A DNA stretch of 64,000 bases, from NCBI RefSeq assembly GCF_024169245.1, contig NZ_JALJWP010000001.1, positions 4,465,501 to 4,529,500 on the forward strand, given 5' to 3'. The notes beneath the pieces were generated by a model that did no database searches, had not been told where the DNA came from, and worked only from the letters and a program-made list of their open reading frames with translations. Each line of letters begins with the position of its first letter. Position 1 is the first letter of the stretch. The DNA comes from Pseudomonas koreensis. GTDB taxonomy: Bacteria > Pseudomonadota > Gammaproteobacteria > Pseudomonadales > Pseudomonadaceae. Below, one piece after another: positions 9,360 through 19,405 of the stretch. Both the position numbers and the translations under genes were made by a program.

Positions 9360-9375
9360 CCAGCTGATTTAAATC

Positions 9376-9403
9376 AAAAAGCCCGCAGCGATGCGGGCTT
9401 TTT
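9376..9403. terminator. bidirectional intrinsic terminator
   Basis: A run of A, a GC stem (GCCCGC pairing with GCGGGC) around a six-base loop, and a run of T. It lies between the convergent DUF1652 and helicase genes and can serve both strands. Confidence 0.92.
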
Positions 9404-9408
9404 ATTGA

Positions 9409-11883
9409 TCAGGCGCTGGCCTTTTCGCTTCGATGATCGACAAAGAATGGCCTGCCCTTGGCGACGCGATCCGAGGCTCTCGGCATGTTCACAGCTTGGG
9501 GTTCTTGCGGTTCGACGTACCAGTAGCAATGGCTGACCGCCCTGGTTATGCCCACGTAGGCCAGACGCAGGATTTCATCTTTTTGCGCACTGTCGTACGG
9601 CTCGCTGTCGCCGGTTTTGCCCAGTCCGGCCATGCGGTAGACCTGATTCTTGTAGGGCGAACTGGTCAAGTGCTGGCAATCGCCGAGCAGGAACACTGCA
9701 TCAGCCTGCAAGCCCTTGGCACTGTGATAGGTCAGTTGTTTCAGCCGTCGCGCTTCGTAAGGCAAGCTCGAATCAACATTAACTACAGGCTGAATATGCT
9801 GCTCTATCAATAACTTATCGCTGCTTTTTCGATAGAGCATCAAGATCGAATCGCCCCGGCGGTAATGTTCGGCCAGTCTTTGACCCAGCGCCTCGTCATT
9901 CCGCTCGAGCACGTTGACCGGCTGCAATGGTTTGGGCTCACCACTGGCCCTGGCCTTCTTGCCTGGGATGGCCGGCGCTGCGCGGACAATGTGCTCGGCG
10001 GCATCGATGATGTGTTGATGACTGCGGTAGTTGTCACTGAGCATCACCCGCGTGGTGCTCGGCGAAGGAAACTCCTTGTTGAACTCCATGAAGTAGCTCG
10101 GCGAACTGCCCCGCCAGCCGTAAATGGACTGCCAGTCATCGCCGACGCACAACAGCGACGAACGCTGCGCACCGCGCCCGACGTGCATGGCCGGGCCACG
10201 GCTGCGGATTTCGTTGAGGCTGGCGCGTATCCACGAAACGATCTGCGGTGAAACGTCCTGAAACTCGTCGATCATCAAGTGCGACATCGGTCGCAGCAGC
10301 TCATCGCTGAGCAACTTGAGGTTTTCCGGTGAGTGCTCGCTGAACAGGGCGAACATGCGGTTGTAGGTCATCACGGGCGGTTTCTGGTCCAGCAGGTGAT
10401 CTTCGAACGCGCGCCAGAACAGGCTCAGGGCCTCGAAGAAAAACCGGTCGGGGTCGTCCTTGGCAAAGCTCATGCGACTGACCACGTCCGGTACATCAAG
10501 GCCGAGGTTTTCGATAAAACCTGCCGCGCCGACGAAACAATCGAGCAATGGCGCCGATGCCAACTCGCCTTTGACCTTGTAGTCGAAGCCGGGACCGGCG
10601 CTGGCATCGCCAGCCAAGGTCGCCAGAACACGCTTCGAAGCTTCGTAACTATCCAGCCATATCAATGGCTTACGGCAGAAAGCTTGAAACAGGGTGCGCT
10701 TGACCGCCCATTCCGCACGGACACTCAGTTTGGCGTTTGGCCGACATAGCTGGGCGTTTTCCCTGGAGTCAAAGCCGAGCACCACCCAGGCATCGAGGCT
10801 CGGGATATAGCCGTGACAGTGGAACGTCGAGCCGTTGATCTCGAACTTTTGCCGACTGGGTTCGATCCCCTTGATGGGCCACGCACCCGCGCGAAACCAT
10901 AGATCCTCAATGACATCGCACAGTTCTTCATCGCGCTTGGCCGCAAGCTCGGTGACCGCCATGCGCTTCTGCACATCGGGGTGATCGCGTTCCAGCTCCT
11001 TCAATTGCAGTCCGGCGCGGGACAGCGGCTGGATCAACTGGCGGAAACGCTCGTCTTCATTGAACAAGCGGTGATAACAGGCATTGAGTTGCTGTCGCTG
11101 CGCGTCATTGATGCGCAGGTCAAACGGGTTGCTGTCGATCTCCTCTGCGCCGCTTTGCGGGCGATCGCTGAGATTTTCGAAGGCCTGCAAACGCTCGAAA
11201 CCCGGCAGGCTACGGATCATCGGCAGAATGCGCGAGTGGAACGTTCGCACCAGTTCGCGGGCCTGCTTGAGATTCAGCGGCTGGCCCCACAGCGTAAAGA
11301 TTTCGATGAGTTTGTTGATGAAGTCCTTGCGCGACTCACGGGTGAAGGTCACCACCGTCATCGAGTCCAGCTCGAAACCCAAATAGTGGCTGAGCAAGAG
11401 AATGCGCAGCACCAAGGTGGTCGATTTACCTGCACCGGCCCCGGCCACCACCGAAGTTGACGGCGTATCGCTGAAGATCATTTTCCATTGCGCGGCGCTG
11501 GGCTGGGCGTGCGCCGGGAGCAAACGAGCGACATCCGTCTTGATGCGTTTTTTCAGCTCAGCCGTAAGCGGCAAGCGCCAGTCATCGAACAGGTTGTTAT
11601 CGATGCTGGGCGGGCGATGCTCGGTGTTGCGACTGTCGCGAATCAACAGGACCTGACGGCCTTCTTCCAACCCCTCGAGCTTGCCTTCCCTGAAGCCGTA
11701 TTCGACGCCAGCGGTGTGCCCGCTGCGAAAGCCGTCAGCCTGACCGTGCAGCCAGGAAGCGCGGTGCTGGGCACGTAATTTTGTCAGGCCGTGACCGAAG
11801 AAACGCGCGGCGAGGCGCTTGAACCAAGGCATCTCGGCCAGTGGTCGAAGTTCAGGAGGAAGATCGGGGATGTGTTGCGCCAC
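9409..11883 (-). CDS. UvrD/Rep-type (superfamily 1) DNA helicase
   Basis: ATP-dependent 3'-5' DNA helicase of 824 aa, likely acting in repair or in restarting stalled replication. Seen motifs: Walker A VVAGAGAGKSTTL (about residues 145-157), motif Ia VVTFTRESRKDF, Walker B HLMIDEFQDVSPQIV, motif III LLCVGDDWQSIYGWRGSSP, motif IV LSDNYRS, motif V LTYHSAKGLQADAVFLL and motif VI LAYVGITRAVSHCYWY. A 120-residue N-terminal extension and a long insert between motifs II and the N-terminal domain resemble DNA helicase IV (HelD)-like proteins more than UvrD itself. The start is GTG with GGAG nine bases upstream. It is monocistronic, divergent from pirin. Confidence 0.9.
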   Translation of the reverse strand: MAQHIPDLPPELRPLAEMPWFKRLAARFFGHGLTKLRAQHRASWLHGQADGFRSGHTAGVEYGFREGKLEGLEEGRQVLLIRDSRNTEHRPPSIDNNLFDDWRLPLTAELKKRIKTDVARLLPAHAQPSAAQWKMIFSDTPSTSVVAGAGAGKSTTLVLRILLLSHYLGFELDSMTVVTFTRESRKDFINKLIEIFTLWGQPLNLKQARELVRTFHSRILPMIRSLPGFERLQAFENLSDRPQSGAEEIDSNPFDLRINDAQRQQLNACYHRLFNEDERFRQLIQPLSRAGLQLKELERDHPDVQKRMAVTELAAKRDEELCDVIEDLWFRAGAWPIKGIEPSRQKFEINGSTFHCHGYIPSLDAWVVLGFDSRENAQLCRPNAKLSVRAEWAVKRTLFQAFCRKPLIWLDSYEASKRVLATLAGDASAGPGFDYKVKGELASAPLLDCFVGAAGFIENLGLDVPDVVSRMSFAKDDPDRFFFEALSLFWRAFEDHLLDQKPPVMTYNRMFALFSEHSPENLKLLSDELLRPMSHLMIDEFQDVSPQIVSWIRASLNEIRSRGPAMHVGRGAQRSSLLCVGDDWQSIYGWRGSSPSYFMEFNKEFPSPSTTRVMLSDNYRSHQHIIDAAEHIVRAAPAIPGKKARASGEPKPLQPVNVLERNDEALGQRLAEHYRRGDSILMLYRKSSDKLLIEQHIQPVVNVDSSLPYEARRLKQLTYHSAKGLQADAVFLLGDCQHLTSSPYKNQVYRMAGLGKTGDSEPYDSAQKDEILRLAYVGITRAVSHCYWYVEPQEPQAVNMPRASDRVAKGRPFFVDHRSEKASA

Positions 11884-12141
11884 GCTGACGGACTCCAGGG
11901 TGTGAGGCTGTGGCGGCTATGGTGTCTGGATTTGCCGCGCAGTTCTAGCGAAATGCTTACAGGTCATCGGTTTAGGCGACGAATTGAAAGTTGGATGAAA
12001 TGATTTCGAGGCGCAATCCCATCTAATAACCTGATCATGATGCGGCAGTTTTTGCGCTTTTTATCGATGATTGCCTGATAGATGATCGTCATCATCAACC
12101 ACGGGGCCCGCCCCCTGACGAACCTAATCAAGGAGACGATC

Positions 12142-12837
12142 ATGCTTGAACTCAGACCCTTCAGCTCGCTGGGCGGCGCCCATCATGGCTGGCTGGACGC
12201 GCATCACCACTTTTCCTTTGCCGAGTACTATGACCCGCAGCGGATGAGCTGGGGCAATCTGCGTGTATGGAACGATGACATCATCGCCGCAGGCACCGGT
12301 TTCCCGCAGCATCCGCACCGCGACATGGAAATCATCACCTACGTGCGTGAAGGCGCGATCACTCACCAGGACAACCTGGGCAACAAGGGCCGTACCGAAG
12401 CCGGCGACGTACAAGTGATGAGCGCCGGTACCGGCATCGCCCATAGCGAATACAACCTGGAAGACAAGGAAACCAAAATCTTCCAGATCTGGATTCTGCC
12501 GACCGAGACCGGTGCACCGCCATCCTGGGGAGCCAAGCCGTTTCCCAAAGGTGAGCGCGAAGGTTTTGTCACACTGGCCAGCGGTAAGGCCGGCGACGAT
12601 GAGAGTCTGCGCATTCGCGCCAATGCACGTCTGGTTGCAGCGAACATCAAGGCCGGTGAAACCGCTGAATACCGTTTGGACGAGGGACGTCGCGCCTATC
12701 TGGTGCCAGCCACCGGCGTGATCGAGGTCAACGGTTTGCGTGCTCAGGCGCGTGACGGTGTGGCAGTGGCTCACGAGCAAGTGCTGACGGTCACCGCGAT
12801 TGAAGACAGCGAGATTGTACTGGTCGACCTGGCTTGA
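12142..12837 (+). CDS. pirin-family bicupin protein
   Basis: Iron-binding bicupin of 231 aa; relatives act as quercetin 2,3-dioxygenases in vitro or as redox-sensitive modulators. The N-terminal cupin shows all four expected ligands (H57 and H59 in QHPHRDME, H101 and E103 in GIAHSEYN). The DNA-encoded motif GNLRVWNDDIIAAGTGF is characteristic. The C-terminal cupin (IKAGETAEYRLDEGRRAYLVPATG) lacks an obvious metal set, as is usual. The start MLELRPFSS follows AAGGAG, which excludes an upstream in-frame ATG at 12082. It is monocistronic and ends in a clear terminator. Confidence 0.93.
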   Translation: MLELRPFSSLGGAHHGWLDAHHHFSFAEYYDPQRMSWGNLRVWNDDIIAAGTGFPQHPHRDMEIITYVREGAITHQDNLGNKGRTEAGDVQVMSAGTGIAHSEYNLEDKETKIFQIWILPTETGAPPSWGAKPFPKGEREGFVTLASGKAGDDESLRIRANARLVAANIKAGETAEYRLDEGRRAYLVPATGVIEVNGLRAQARDGVAVAHEQVLTVTAIEDSEIVLVDLA

Positions 12838-12849
12838 TCTGCAGGCAAT

Positions 12850-12881
12850 AAAAAAGGGCAACCAATCCGGTTGCCCTTTTT
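12850..12881. terminator. bidirectional intrinsic terminator between pirin and pgm
   Basis: A-run, perfect GGGCAACC / GGTTGCCC stem with a five-base AATCC loop, and T-run, placed between convergent genes. Confidence 0.95.
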
Positions 12882-12891
12882 CATATGCGCA

Positions 12892-14538
12892 TCATTTGCT
12901 GGAAATAGCGCCATCCACCAAAGTTTGCGCTTCGGCCACCAATTGCTTGAGGTGGTCGTCGCCGATAAAGCTTTCGGCGTAGATCTTGTAGATGTCTTCG
13001 GTGCCGGACGGACGTGCTGCGAACCAGCCGTTGTCGGTCATGACTTTCAGGCCGCCAATCGCCTGATCGTTGCCCGGCGCATGGCTGAGAATGCTCTGAA
13101 TCTTCTCTCCCGCCAGCTCGGTCGAGGTGACCTGCTCCGGCGACAGCTTGCTCAGCAGTGCCTTCTGCTCAGGATTGGCCTTGGCGTCGACGCGCACCGA
13201 GAACGGTTCGCCCAGCTCATCGGTCAACGCGCGGTAGGCCTGGCTTGGATCGCGCCCGGTGCGCGCGGTCATTTCGGCGGCGAGCAAGGCGGGAATCAGA
13301 CCGTCCTTGTCGGTGCTCCAAACGCCGCCATCCTTACGCAGGAACGAGGCGCCGGCGCTCTCTTCACCGCCAAAACCCAACGACCCGTCGAACAGGCCGT
13401 CTGCAAACCACTTGAAGCCCACTGGCACTTCGTACAGGCGACGACCCAGGCGCTTGGCCACGCGGTCAATGAGGCCACTGCTGACCACGGTTTTGCCCAC
13501 GGCCGCATCGGCGCGCCATTGCGGACGGTTCTGGAACAGGTAATCGATTGACACCGCCAGATAATTGTTCGGTGCGAGCAAACCACCGGATGGCGTGACG
13601 ATGCCGTGGCGGTCGTGATCAGGGTCACAGGCAAACGCCACGTCGAAACGTTCTTTCAGCCCGATCAGGCCCTGCATGGCGTGGCTGGACGATGGATCCA
13701 TGCGGATCTGGCCATCCCAGTCGACGGTCATGAAACGGAAAGTCGAATCGACCTGTTTATTCACCACTTCCAGGTCGAGACGGTAGTGTTCGGCGATGGC
13801 CGACCAGTAGCGCACCCCTGCTCCGCCCAGCGGATCGACACCCAGACGCAGCTTGGCGTCGCGGATGGCATCGAAGTCGATGACGTTGATCAGGTCGGCG
13901 ACATAGGTGTTGAGGTAATCGTGACGATGAGTCGTGCTGGCCTTGAGCGCTTGCTCGTAGCTGATGCGCTTGACCCCGGCCAGTTTGTTCGCCAGCAGTT
14001 CGTTGGCCTTGGCTTCGATCCACTTGGTGATGTGAGTATCGGCCGGACCACCGTTGGTTGGATTGTATTTGTAGCCACCGCTTTGTGGCGGGTTGTGCGA
14101 CGGGGTGATAACGACGCCGTCAGCCAGACCGGAGGTACGGCCACGGTTGTAGCAGAGAATGGCATGGGAAATTGCCGGCGTCGGCGTGTACTCGTCGCCT
14201 TCGGCGATCATCACCGTGACACCGTTGGCGGCGAGCACTTCCAGTGCGCTGGCGCCGGCCGGGGTCGACAGTGCATGGGTGTCGATGCCGACAAACAGCG
14301 GGCCGGTGATGCCCTGGGCTTCGCGGTACAGGCAGATCGCCTGGCTGATGGCCAGAACGTGCCATTCGTTGAAACTCAAATCAAACGAACTGCCGCGGTG
14401 GCCGGAGGTGCCGAACGCCACTCGCTGAGTAGAAATCGATGCATCAGGCTGGCCGGTGTAATAGGCCGTAACCAGTCGCGGGATGTCGACCAACAGTTCT
14501 GCCGGTGCCGGTTTGCCCGCAAAAGGACTGAGTGTCAT
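12892..14538 (-). CDS. pgm: alpha-D-glucose-phosphate-specific phosphoglucomutase
   Basis: Interconverts glucose 1-phosphate and glucose 6-phosphate, feeding glycogen, trehalose and nucleotide-sugar pathways. The length of 548 aa is normal for the bacterial Pgm type. Seen: the family start [27 protein letters not shown], the phosphoserine loop [19 protein letters not shown], metal loop [13 protein letters not shown], sugar-binding [24 protein letters not shown] and the phosphate-binding [16 protein letters not shown] near the C-terminus. It is monocistronic; convergent with pirin and separated from it by the terminator. Confidence 0.96.
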   Translation of the reverse strand: MTLSPFAGKPAPAELLVDIPRLVTAYYTGQPDASISTQRVAFGTSGHRGSSFDLSFNEWHVLAISQAICLYREAQGITGPLFVGIDTHALSTPAGASALEVLAANGVTVMIAEGDEYTPTPAISHAILCYNRGRTSGLADGVVITPSHNPPQSGGYKYNPTNGGPADTHITKWIEAKANELLANKLAGVKRISYEQALKASTTHRHDYLNTYVADLINVIDFDAIRDAKLRLGVDPLGGAGVRYWSAIAEHYRLDLEVVNKQVDSTFRFMTVDWDGQIRMDPSSSHAMQGLIGLKERFDVAFACDPDHDRHGIVTPSGGLLAPNNYLAVSIDYLFQNRPQWRADAAVGKTVVSSGLIDRVAKRLGRRLYEVPVGFKWFADGLFDGSLGFGGEESAGASFLRKDGGVWSTDKDGLIPALLAAEMTARTGRDPSQAYRALTDELGEPFSVRVDAKANPEQKALLSKLSPEQVTSTELAGEKIQSILSHAPGNDQAIGGLKVMTDNGWFAARPSGTEDIYKIYAESFIGDDHLKQLVAEAQTLVDGAISSK

Positions 14539-14646
14539 GCAAAAACCTCTGAAATCGGAGTGGTTCAGGAAATGCTGCGCAGTTTACTGGCAGTTTGACC
14601 ACTGTGCGACGGGATGTATCCGAACCACGCCCGATGTTTTTTAACA

Positions 14647-16047
14647 TTATCGGCCCGGGGATAAACGCAAGGCATCACCGAGAAGCCCGATAACACATGT
14701 CAAATCTCGCTCACCATGGTTCAGCGCGCTTAAGCGCAGATGGTCCGCATGCAGGCCTTGCAGACTGAACAACTCACCCGGCGCCACGATAATTTGTTGC
14801 TTGAGCAGCCGATGGAACACATTCGCCATGTCGACCGGCCGTATCGAACGCACCCAGACCGTCGCCCCGCTCTGCGGCTCGACAATCTGCAGCGCATCGC
14901 CCAAACGCTCGCGCAATACCTGGATTAACTGGGTACGGCGCTCATTGAGCATTCGCCGCAGCAAGGATAGATGCTGGTCAAGCCGCCCACCGCTGAGCAG
15001 TCTGGCGATCGCTTTCTGGCGGATTGGCGACAAGCGAAACGCGCGTAACAGGAAATGGCGCTGCAATTCCTGCCGCCAATGTCGCGACAGAACAAAGCCA
15101 TATGGCGCCTCTGCGCCGATGAATTTCTCGAAGGTGGAAAACACCAGCAGACGATCAGGGTCGAGCCAGTTACGCAGACGTTGTGAATCAGCGCGCTCAT
15201 CAAACTCACTGTAACAGTCGTTTTCCAATACCCAGACACCGTATCGATCGAGCATCTTCGCGATTGCCTGCTGTTGATCCTGGGTCAAACTGCTCCCCTG
15301 AGGCATGCTCAACACCGAAGACAGCAGGATCAAGCGTACCGGCTCGTTTTCGAGCAGTGACTGCAGTGCTGAAAGGTTGAGCGCGCCCTCAGCCAGCAAC
15401 GGCCATTCGATCACACGCACACCGGACGATTCGAGCAGGCGCAATATCACCCAGTCACAGGGCGACTCGACAACGACGGCGGCCTGACGCAACTCAAGAA
15501 CCGAAATCAGGATTTCCAGCACCCCGCGCAGATCAGCACCGATATAGACGTCATCAGCATGCCAGTAATTCGCCGTCGAACAGGTGTACCGGGCAGCCAG
15601 GGCAACCCGTAATTCCAGCTCACCACACGGCTGCACCAGCGTTTGAAGCTGGCGGGGGTATTGCCGCAAAAGTTCGCGCTCCAACGTCAACAACGGACTG
15701 TCCAACGGTTGTAGTGAAGCCGGTTCGTCGGCGCTCAATACACACATTCCGGGACGTCTCGCGTTGACGTAAACGGTTTCGAGCAGATCACTGCCGCTGC
15801 CGGGGGCGTCCATGCTGAAAAGCGCTTGCGCGTAATACCCTGACTTGGCTTTGGAATAGACCCGACCTTCTTTTTCCAGCAGTGAATACGCGTATTGCAC
15901 CGTTGAAATGGATACGTTCAGTCGTTCGGACAGTTGTCGTAACGAGGGCATGCGTACTGCTGCGCTGCCGCCCGCATCGTCAATCAGCGTGGTCAGATAC
16001 CGATAAACTGCCTGGTAAACAAAGTCATTGTCCCGCGCGCCCTTCAC
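14647..16047 (-). CDS. MocR-type GntR regulator with aminotransferase-like domain
   Basis: Fusion of an N-terminal winged helix and a fold-type I PLP aminotransferase domain, 466 aa, usual for MocR/PdxR regulators. The winged helix is at about residues 10-75 (MPSLRQLSERLNVSISTVQYAYSLLEKEGRVYSKAKSGYYA). The aminotransferase domain has the nucleotide/PLP features VVVESPCDW, VWVLENDCYSEFD, and the presumed Schiff-base lysine in VFSTFEKFIGAEAPYGFVL. Such proteins sense amino acids or vitamin B6 compounds and usually control a neighbouring gene. Here the upstream neighbour (49 bp away, same strand) is an unrecognised 488-residue protein, so that gene is the likely target or partner. The specific ligand is unknown. 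Confidence 0.87.
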   Translation of the reverse strand: MKGARDNDFVYQAVYRYLTTLIDDAGGSAAVRMPSLRQLSERLNVSISTVQYAYSLLEKEGRVYSKAKSGYYAQALFSMDAPGSGSDLLETVYVNARRPGMCVLSADEPASLQPLDSPLLTLERELLRQYPRQLQTLVQPCGELELRVALAARYTCSTANYWHADDVYIGADLRGVLEILISVLELRQAAVVVESPCDWVILRLLESSGVRVIEWPLLAEGALNLSALQSLLENEPVRLILLSSVLSMPQGSSLTQDQQQAIAKMLDRYGVWVLENDCYSEFDERADSQRLRNWLDPDRLLVFSTFEKFIGAEAPYGFVLSRHWRQELQRHFLLRAFRLSPIRQKAIARLLSGGRLDQHLSLLRRMLNERRTQLIQVLRERLGDALQIVEPQSGATVWVRSIRPVDMANVFHRLLKQQIIVAPGELFSLQGLHADHLRLSALNHGERDLTCVIGLLGDALRLSPGR

Positions 16048-16096
16048 ACCCTCATTTCCGTAGACATTGGTTCACAATCCAGGCTTTCGCTCACAA

Positions 16097-17563
16097 TCAG
16101 CCTTCCGTCGATCGCTCGAACTGCGAGGCCGCATCTGCCTCACCCGAACCTGCATGCTCAGAGGCGTATTCTGCGGGGGCACAAATCTGGACAGGTCCCA
16201 TTGCATAGAGACGGATCACCAGCCTGACTGGCAGACCGCTGACTTCCGTTATCCATTTCAACACCTGCTCCGGCGCGTGCAATCCCTGCATGGCGCGGTG
16301 CAGGTCAGGCATCGCGACCAGCATGCCGGGGTGACAGTTGCGCAGGAAGCGTTCGAGGCCTTTGCCACTGTCGATGAACGGTGCGAACAAAAGGCACGCC
16401 AATTGCGTTTCGTTCAGACCGAAACCGTCCAGAAGATAATCCTCTGCCATTATCCGCAGTTGCTCTGGCCCGCCGACATTCTCGTAGCTGGACAGCAAAT
16501 GCGCGCAGATTGGCTCCGCAACCTGTTTTCGGCGCATGTCGGCAAGTGTGTGCTGCACGTAATCGTCTATACCCGCCTCATAGGCGCGACCCTCGATGAA
16601 CCGTGCGTACAAACCCCTTATGTGCGCCGAGATCAGAGGATCGGCAAAAACCGCTTCGCCTTGATACAACGCCAGATCGTCACTCACATGACCGAGAAAT
16701 TCGCCAAGCAGCGGCCAGCGATCCTCGGGTTTGCCGACCATCATGTCGTTGATGTCGATAAAACTGGTGCGCCGACAGGCTTCGAATTCGCCCTCCGGGC
16801 GCCAGGCCGTCCGCTCATCATCGGGGCGCAGCTCGCGATAGAAATCGTCACCGAGCCCGTCAAGCAGCGGAAAGAGCGCTTCGAATCCGGCGTGTACAAC
16901 CCCGGGGCCGGCTATCGCCACTCTTTGCATCGCACGGTTCAGACCTTCGAGGAAATGCCGCTGACTGCCCTTGGTTTCCGCGCTGATCATGGCATCGACA
17001 CCATTGTTCCAGCGGGCGATCTGGCTGTAGTACTCGGCCGTGGCCAGATAGGCGTCGTCCCATAATTCAGGCGTCTCGAGCCATGTGCGACAGTGTCCGA
17101 CAAGAAGCAGATTGACCCGGCTGGCCTCACGCCCCTCATCGCTGACAGGCGTGCGATGGTCGAATGGCATCACCTCGCGGTTATCCACCATCAGCACTTC
17201 GACCCGCGGATCGTCGTAAAGAAACAGTGCGCTGTAGCTGCGATGCAGGTTCTGCAGGACGACAGGGCTGTCGCCATTCCAGCGCAGCGTGGCTACCCGC
17301 AACTGGAACGTCGCCGGGGCGCGGCCGGCAATGGTCAACTGCGCGGCCCTGAGCAGGGCCAGTGTGTAGCAGCTGTCACGCAAGCCGGACTGAGGGACCA
17401 GCACCTTGAAATGACCTATGTTTTCCATGCCGCCGGCAGCCACCACCAAGCGCTGGATCAACAGCTGCAAAGCCGTGCGCTCGGCTCGGGAAAAGAAACT
17501 CAGCAAACGCTGCAATACTTGCTGATAGACATAGTTCATTGCCTGATCATGGATCGTGCTCAT
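16097..17563 (-). CDS. conserved-looking protein of unknown function, 488 aa, paired with MocR regulator
   Basis: I do not recognise this protein. It is a soluble-looking 488-aa polypeptide without signal peptide or membrane segments. The central part is rich in Trp, Asp and Glu (WLETPELWDDAYLATAEYYSQ, RYNNG-like RWNNGVDAMIS, FEACRRTSFIDINDMMVGKPEDRWP), and the C-terminal half looks helical (EDYLLDGFGLNETQLACLLFAPFID). The first 20 residues (MNYVYQQVLQRLLSFF) weakly echo the start of the MocR neighbour (DFVYQAVYRYLTTLI), which may be chance. Codon usage matches the genome, so it is a real gene. It is first in a two-gene set with the regulator. The ribosome-binding site is weak. Confidence 0.7.
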   Translation of the reverse strand: MSTIHDQAMNYVYQQVLQRLLSFFSRAERTALQLLIQRLVVAAGGMENIGHFKVLVPQSGLRDSCYTLALLRAAQLTIAGRAPATFQLRVATLRWNGDSPVVLQNLHRSYSALFLYDDPRVEVLMVDNREVMPFDHRTPVSDEGREASRVNLLLVGHCRTWLETPELWDDAYLATAEYYSQIARWNNGVDAMISAETKGSQRHFLEGLNRAMQRVAIAGPGVVHAGFEALFPLLDGLGDDFYRELRPDDERTAWRPEGEFEACRRTSFIDINDMMVGKPEDRWPLLGEFLGHVSDDLALYQGEAVFADPLISAHIRGLYARFIEGRAYEAGIDDYVQHTLADMRRKQVAEPICAHLLSSYENVGGPEQLRIMAEDYLLDGFGLNETQLACLLFAPFIDSGKGLERFLRNCHPGMLVAMPDLHRAMQGLHAPEQVLKWITEVSGLPVRLVIRLYAMGPVQICAPAEYASEHAGSGEADAASQFERSTEG

Positions 17564-18073
17564 CGGTATTTACCCGGTATCAAAAGTTTCATGCCACGCA
17601 ATCAGGACACTGAGCGCGTGACAATTGGATCAATAAGTAATAGACGCTGAAATGCTAACACTTACAAAGTTGTAGTTATTTGAAACACTTGACCTGAAAA
17701 AAGCTCTCCACAGGCCGAGCCGAGCGCTCAACCGCCCGTATTCATTGAGATTTCCTCAGTAGAAAATAATCTGAGGAAACTTCCCACAGCGTCCCACGAC
17801 AATTCATTACAGGAAAAAGAGAAGCAACTTCCGAATTGCCCTACAGCAATTAAACAGAAATTGACGAAGCCGGCAGAACCAGCTGTTTGATATAGCCCAG
17901 GACAAATTGAATGCACAGCCATAGCTCATTCCTTGAGATGAAAATAATCATTCAATTATCAGGGCTTATAGTGTGATTAGAAGATACAGATAGAGGGAAA
18001 AAACCAGTTCAGTTGCTGAAATGGCCACTGCTGCGCTATCAAGGAAGGTTTGTTGGCGCCGCAGGATATAAAC
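17564..18073. other. intergenic region, AT-rich, no supported gene
   Basis: About 510 bp between the unknown gene at 16097-17563 and the mexS terminator. It holds the upstream region of the former. The rest is AT-rich relative to its surroundings. Short open frames (e.g. 17728-17922 minus) lack a ribosome-binding site and protein-like composition. I see no RNA gene or repeat. Confidence 0.5.
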
Positions 18074-18101
18074 AAAAAGAGTCCGTGGGGCCACGGACTC
18101 T
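18074..18101 (-). terminator. intrinsic terminator after mexS
   Basis: Read on the minus strand: an 11-bp perfect stem AGAGTCCGTGG / CCACGGACTCT, a tight loop and then TTTTTG. It begins about 12 bp after the mexS stop. Confidence 0.9.
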
Positions 18102-18112
18102 GATGACCGGGT

Positions 18113-19135
18113 TTACGCCGGCTCGACTTGCAGTGCCACCCGCTCGCGGCATGGGCATTCGTCCATGTAGCGGTGCGCTTCGACAAACTCGTTGAACGGA
18201 AATACACGGGTCTTGAGCGGCAGCAGCACGCGGTCAGCGGTCAACTGGTTGATATCACGCAACGCACGCTGCAGAGCGACGTGGTCCTGGACGATTCCCA
18301 GCTCGGGCTTGCCGGTGAAATTGCCGATGCAGTGGACAAAGAACTGGATGTTCTTCTGGAACGCCGCACAAGCCGGAAACGGGGTCTGATTGCCACCCTG
18401 CAGACCATACAGCACCAGACTGCCGCGTGGCGCCAGCACATCGCCGAGCAATGACATCTGCGGGCCGCCGAGGCCGTCGAAAACCACATCGACGCCGCGG
18501 TTGTCGGTGATCTTGTTGATGCGCATCAACAGATCTTCCTCTTCGGTGACGATGACTTTCTCAGCCCCCAGAGACAACAGATACTCACGTTCCTCGGCCG
18601 ATTTGGTCGCCGCGATCACTCGCACACCTAATGCTTTGCCCAATTGAACAAACGACGGACCGGCGCAGTGACTGGCATCGGTTACCAGGGCAAATTGCCC
18701 GGGCTTGACCCGCGCCAGATCGGCATAGGCAAAGTAGGCAATCAGCAGCGGCGTGTAATGCACGCTGGCTTCGATCGGGCTGAGCACATCCGGGTAACGG
18801 GTCAGCGCCGTACGCGGCAGGACGATGGACTCGCCGTACACCGGATAGTCGTTCGGGCTTTCCGCCGGGAAACTGGCCACTTTGTCGCCGACGGACAGGT
18901 CATCGACATCGGCGCCCACCGCAGTGACCACGCCAGCCATTTCATGACCCAGGCCCGATGGCAGACGTGCCTGCGACGACGCCAGATTCTGACGCCACAG
19001 GGTGTCGTACCAACTGATGCCGATCGCCTCGACACGCACCTGCACTTCGCCAGGACCTGGCTGAGCAGCCGCATGCTCTTCGCATTTGAGCACCTCGGCC
19101 GGACCAAACTTGTGAAAACGGATCGTGCGGGACAT
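18113..19135 (-). CDS. mexS: zinc-dependent-type alcohol dehydrogenase/quinone oxidoreductase MexS
   Basis: NADPH-dependent medium-chain oxidoreductase, 340 aa, close in length and sequence to P. aeruginosa MexS, whose loss raises MexT-dependent MexEF-OprN expression (probably by letting an electrophilic metabolite build up). Seen: MSRTIRFHKFGPAEVL, VRVEAIGISWYDTLWRQNL, GHEMAGVVTAVGADVDDLSVGDKVASFP, nucleotide region ALVTDASHCAGPSFVQLGKALGVRVIAATKS and VDVVFDGLGGPQMSLLGDVLAPRGSLVLYG. The structural four-Cys zinc lobe is absent, as in MexS. The start follows GAGG six bases upstream. It is divergent from mexT across a 270-bp region, as in P. aeruginosa. Confidence 0.85.
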   Translation of the reverse strand: MSRTIRFHKFGPAEVLKCEEHAAAQPGPGEVQVRVEAIGISWYDTLWRQNLASSQARLPSGLGHEMAGVVTAVGADVDDLSVGDKVASFPAESPNDYPVYGESIVLPRTALTRYPDVLSPIEASVHYTPLLIAYFAYADLARVKPGQFALVTDASHCAGPSFVQLGKALGVRVIAATKSAEEREYLLSLGAEKVIVTEEEDLLMRINKITDNRGVDVVFDGLGGPQMSLLGDVLAPRGSLVLYGLQGGNQTPFPACAAFQKNIQFFVHCIGNFTGKPELGIVQDHVALQRALRDINQLTADRVLLPLKTRVFPFNEFVEAHRYMDECPCRERVALQVEPA

Positions 19136-19405
19136 CGCAAACCTCGTCAAAGTAACCTCTAATGCCATGAACTCTATCTGGGCTTTTGACCCAAGACCAT
19201 CAGTGGCTATTAATAGTCGACATGCCTGTCATTGATTCCGCATCACCGGCGGCATTGGCAAAATCCATGAAAAAAGGCCTGCCTCCGTCGCAGTAAAGCT
19301 TAATTTTCCGGTGCAGAGTACCAGCCTTTCCCCGTAAGATTCATGCCGGCCATTGTTCTCATATGGTCGCCCTCGTCAAGTTTGATGACTCTGCCAGGAC
19401 TCCAG

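Noticed and set aside
17728..17922. 64-codon minus-strand open frame in the 17.6-18.1 kb gap
   Set aside because: No ribosome-binding site, no recognisable motif, and AT-rich non-coding composition.
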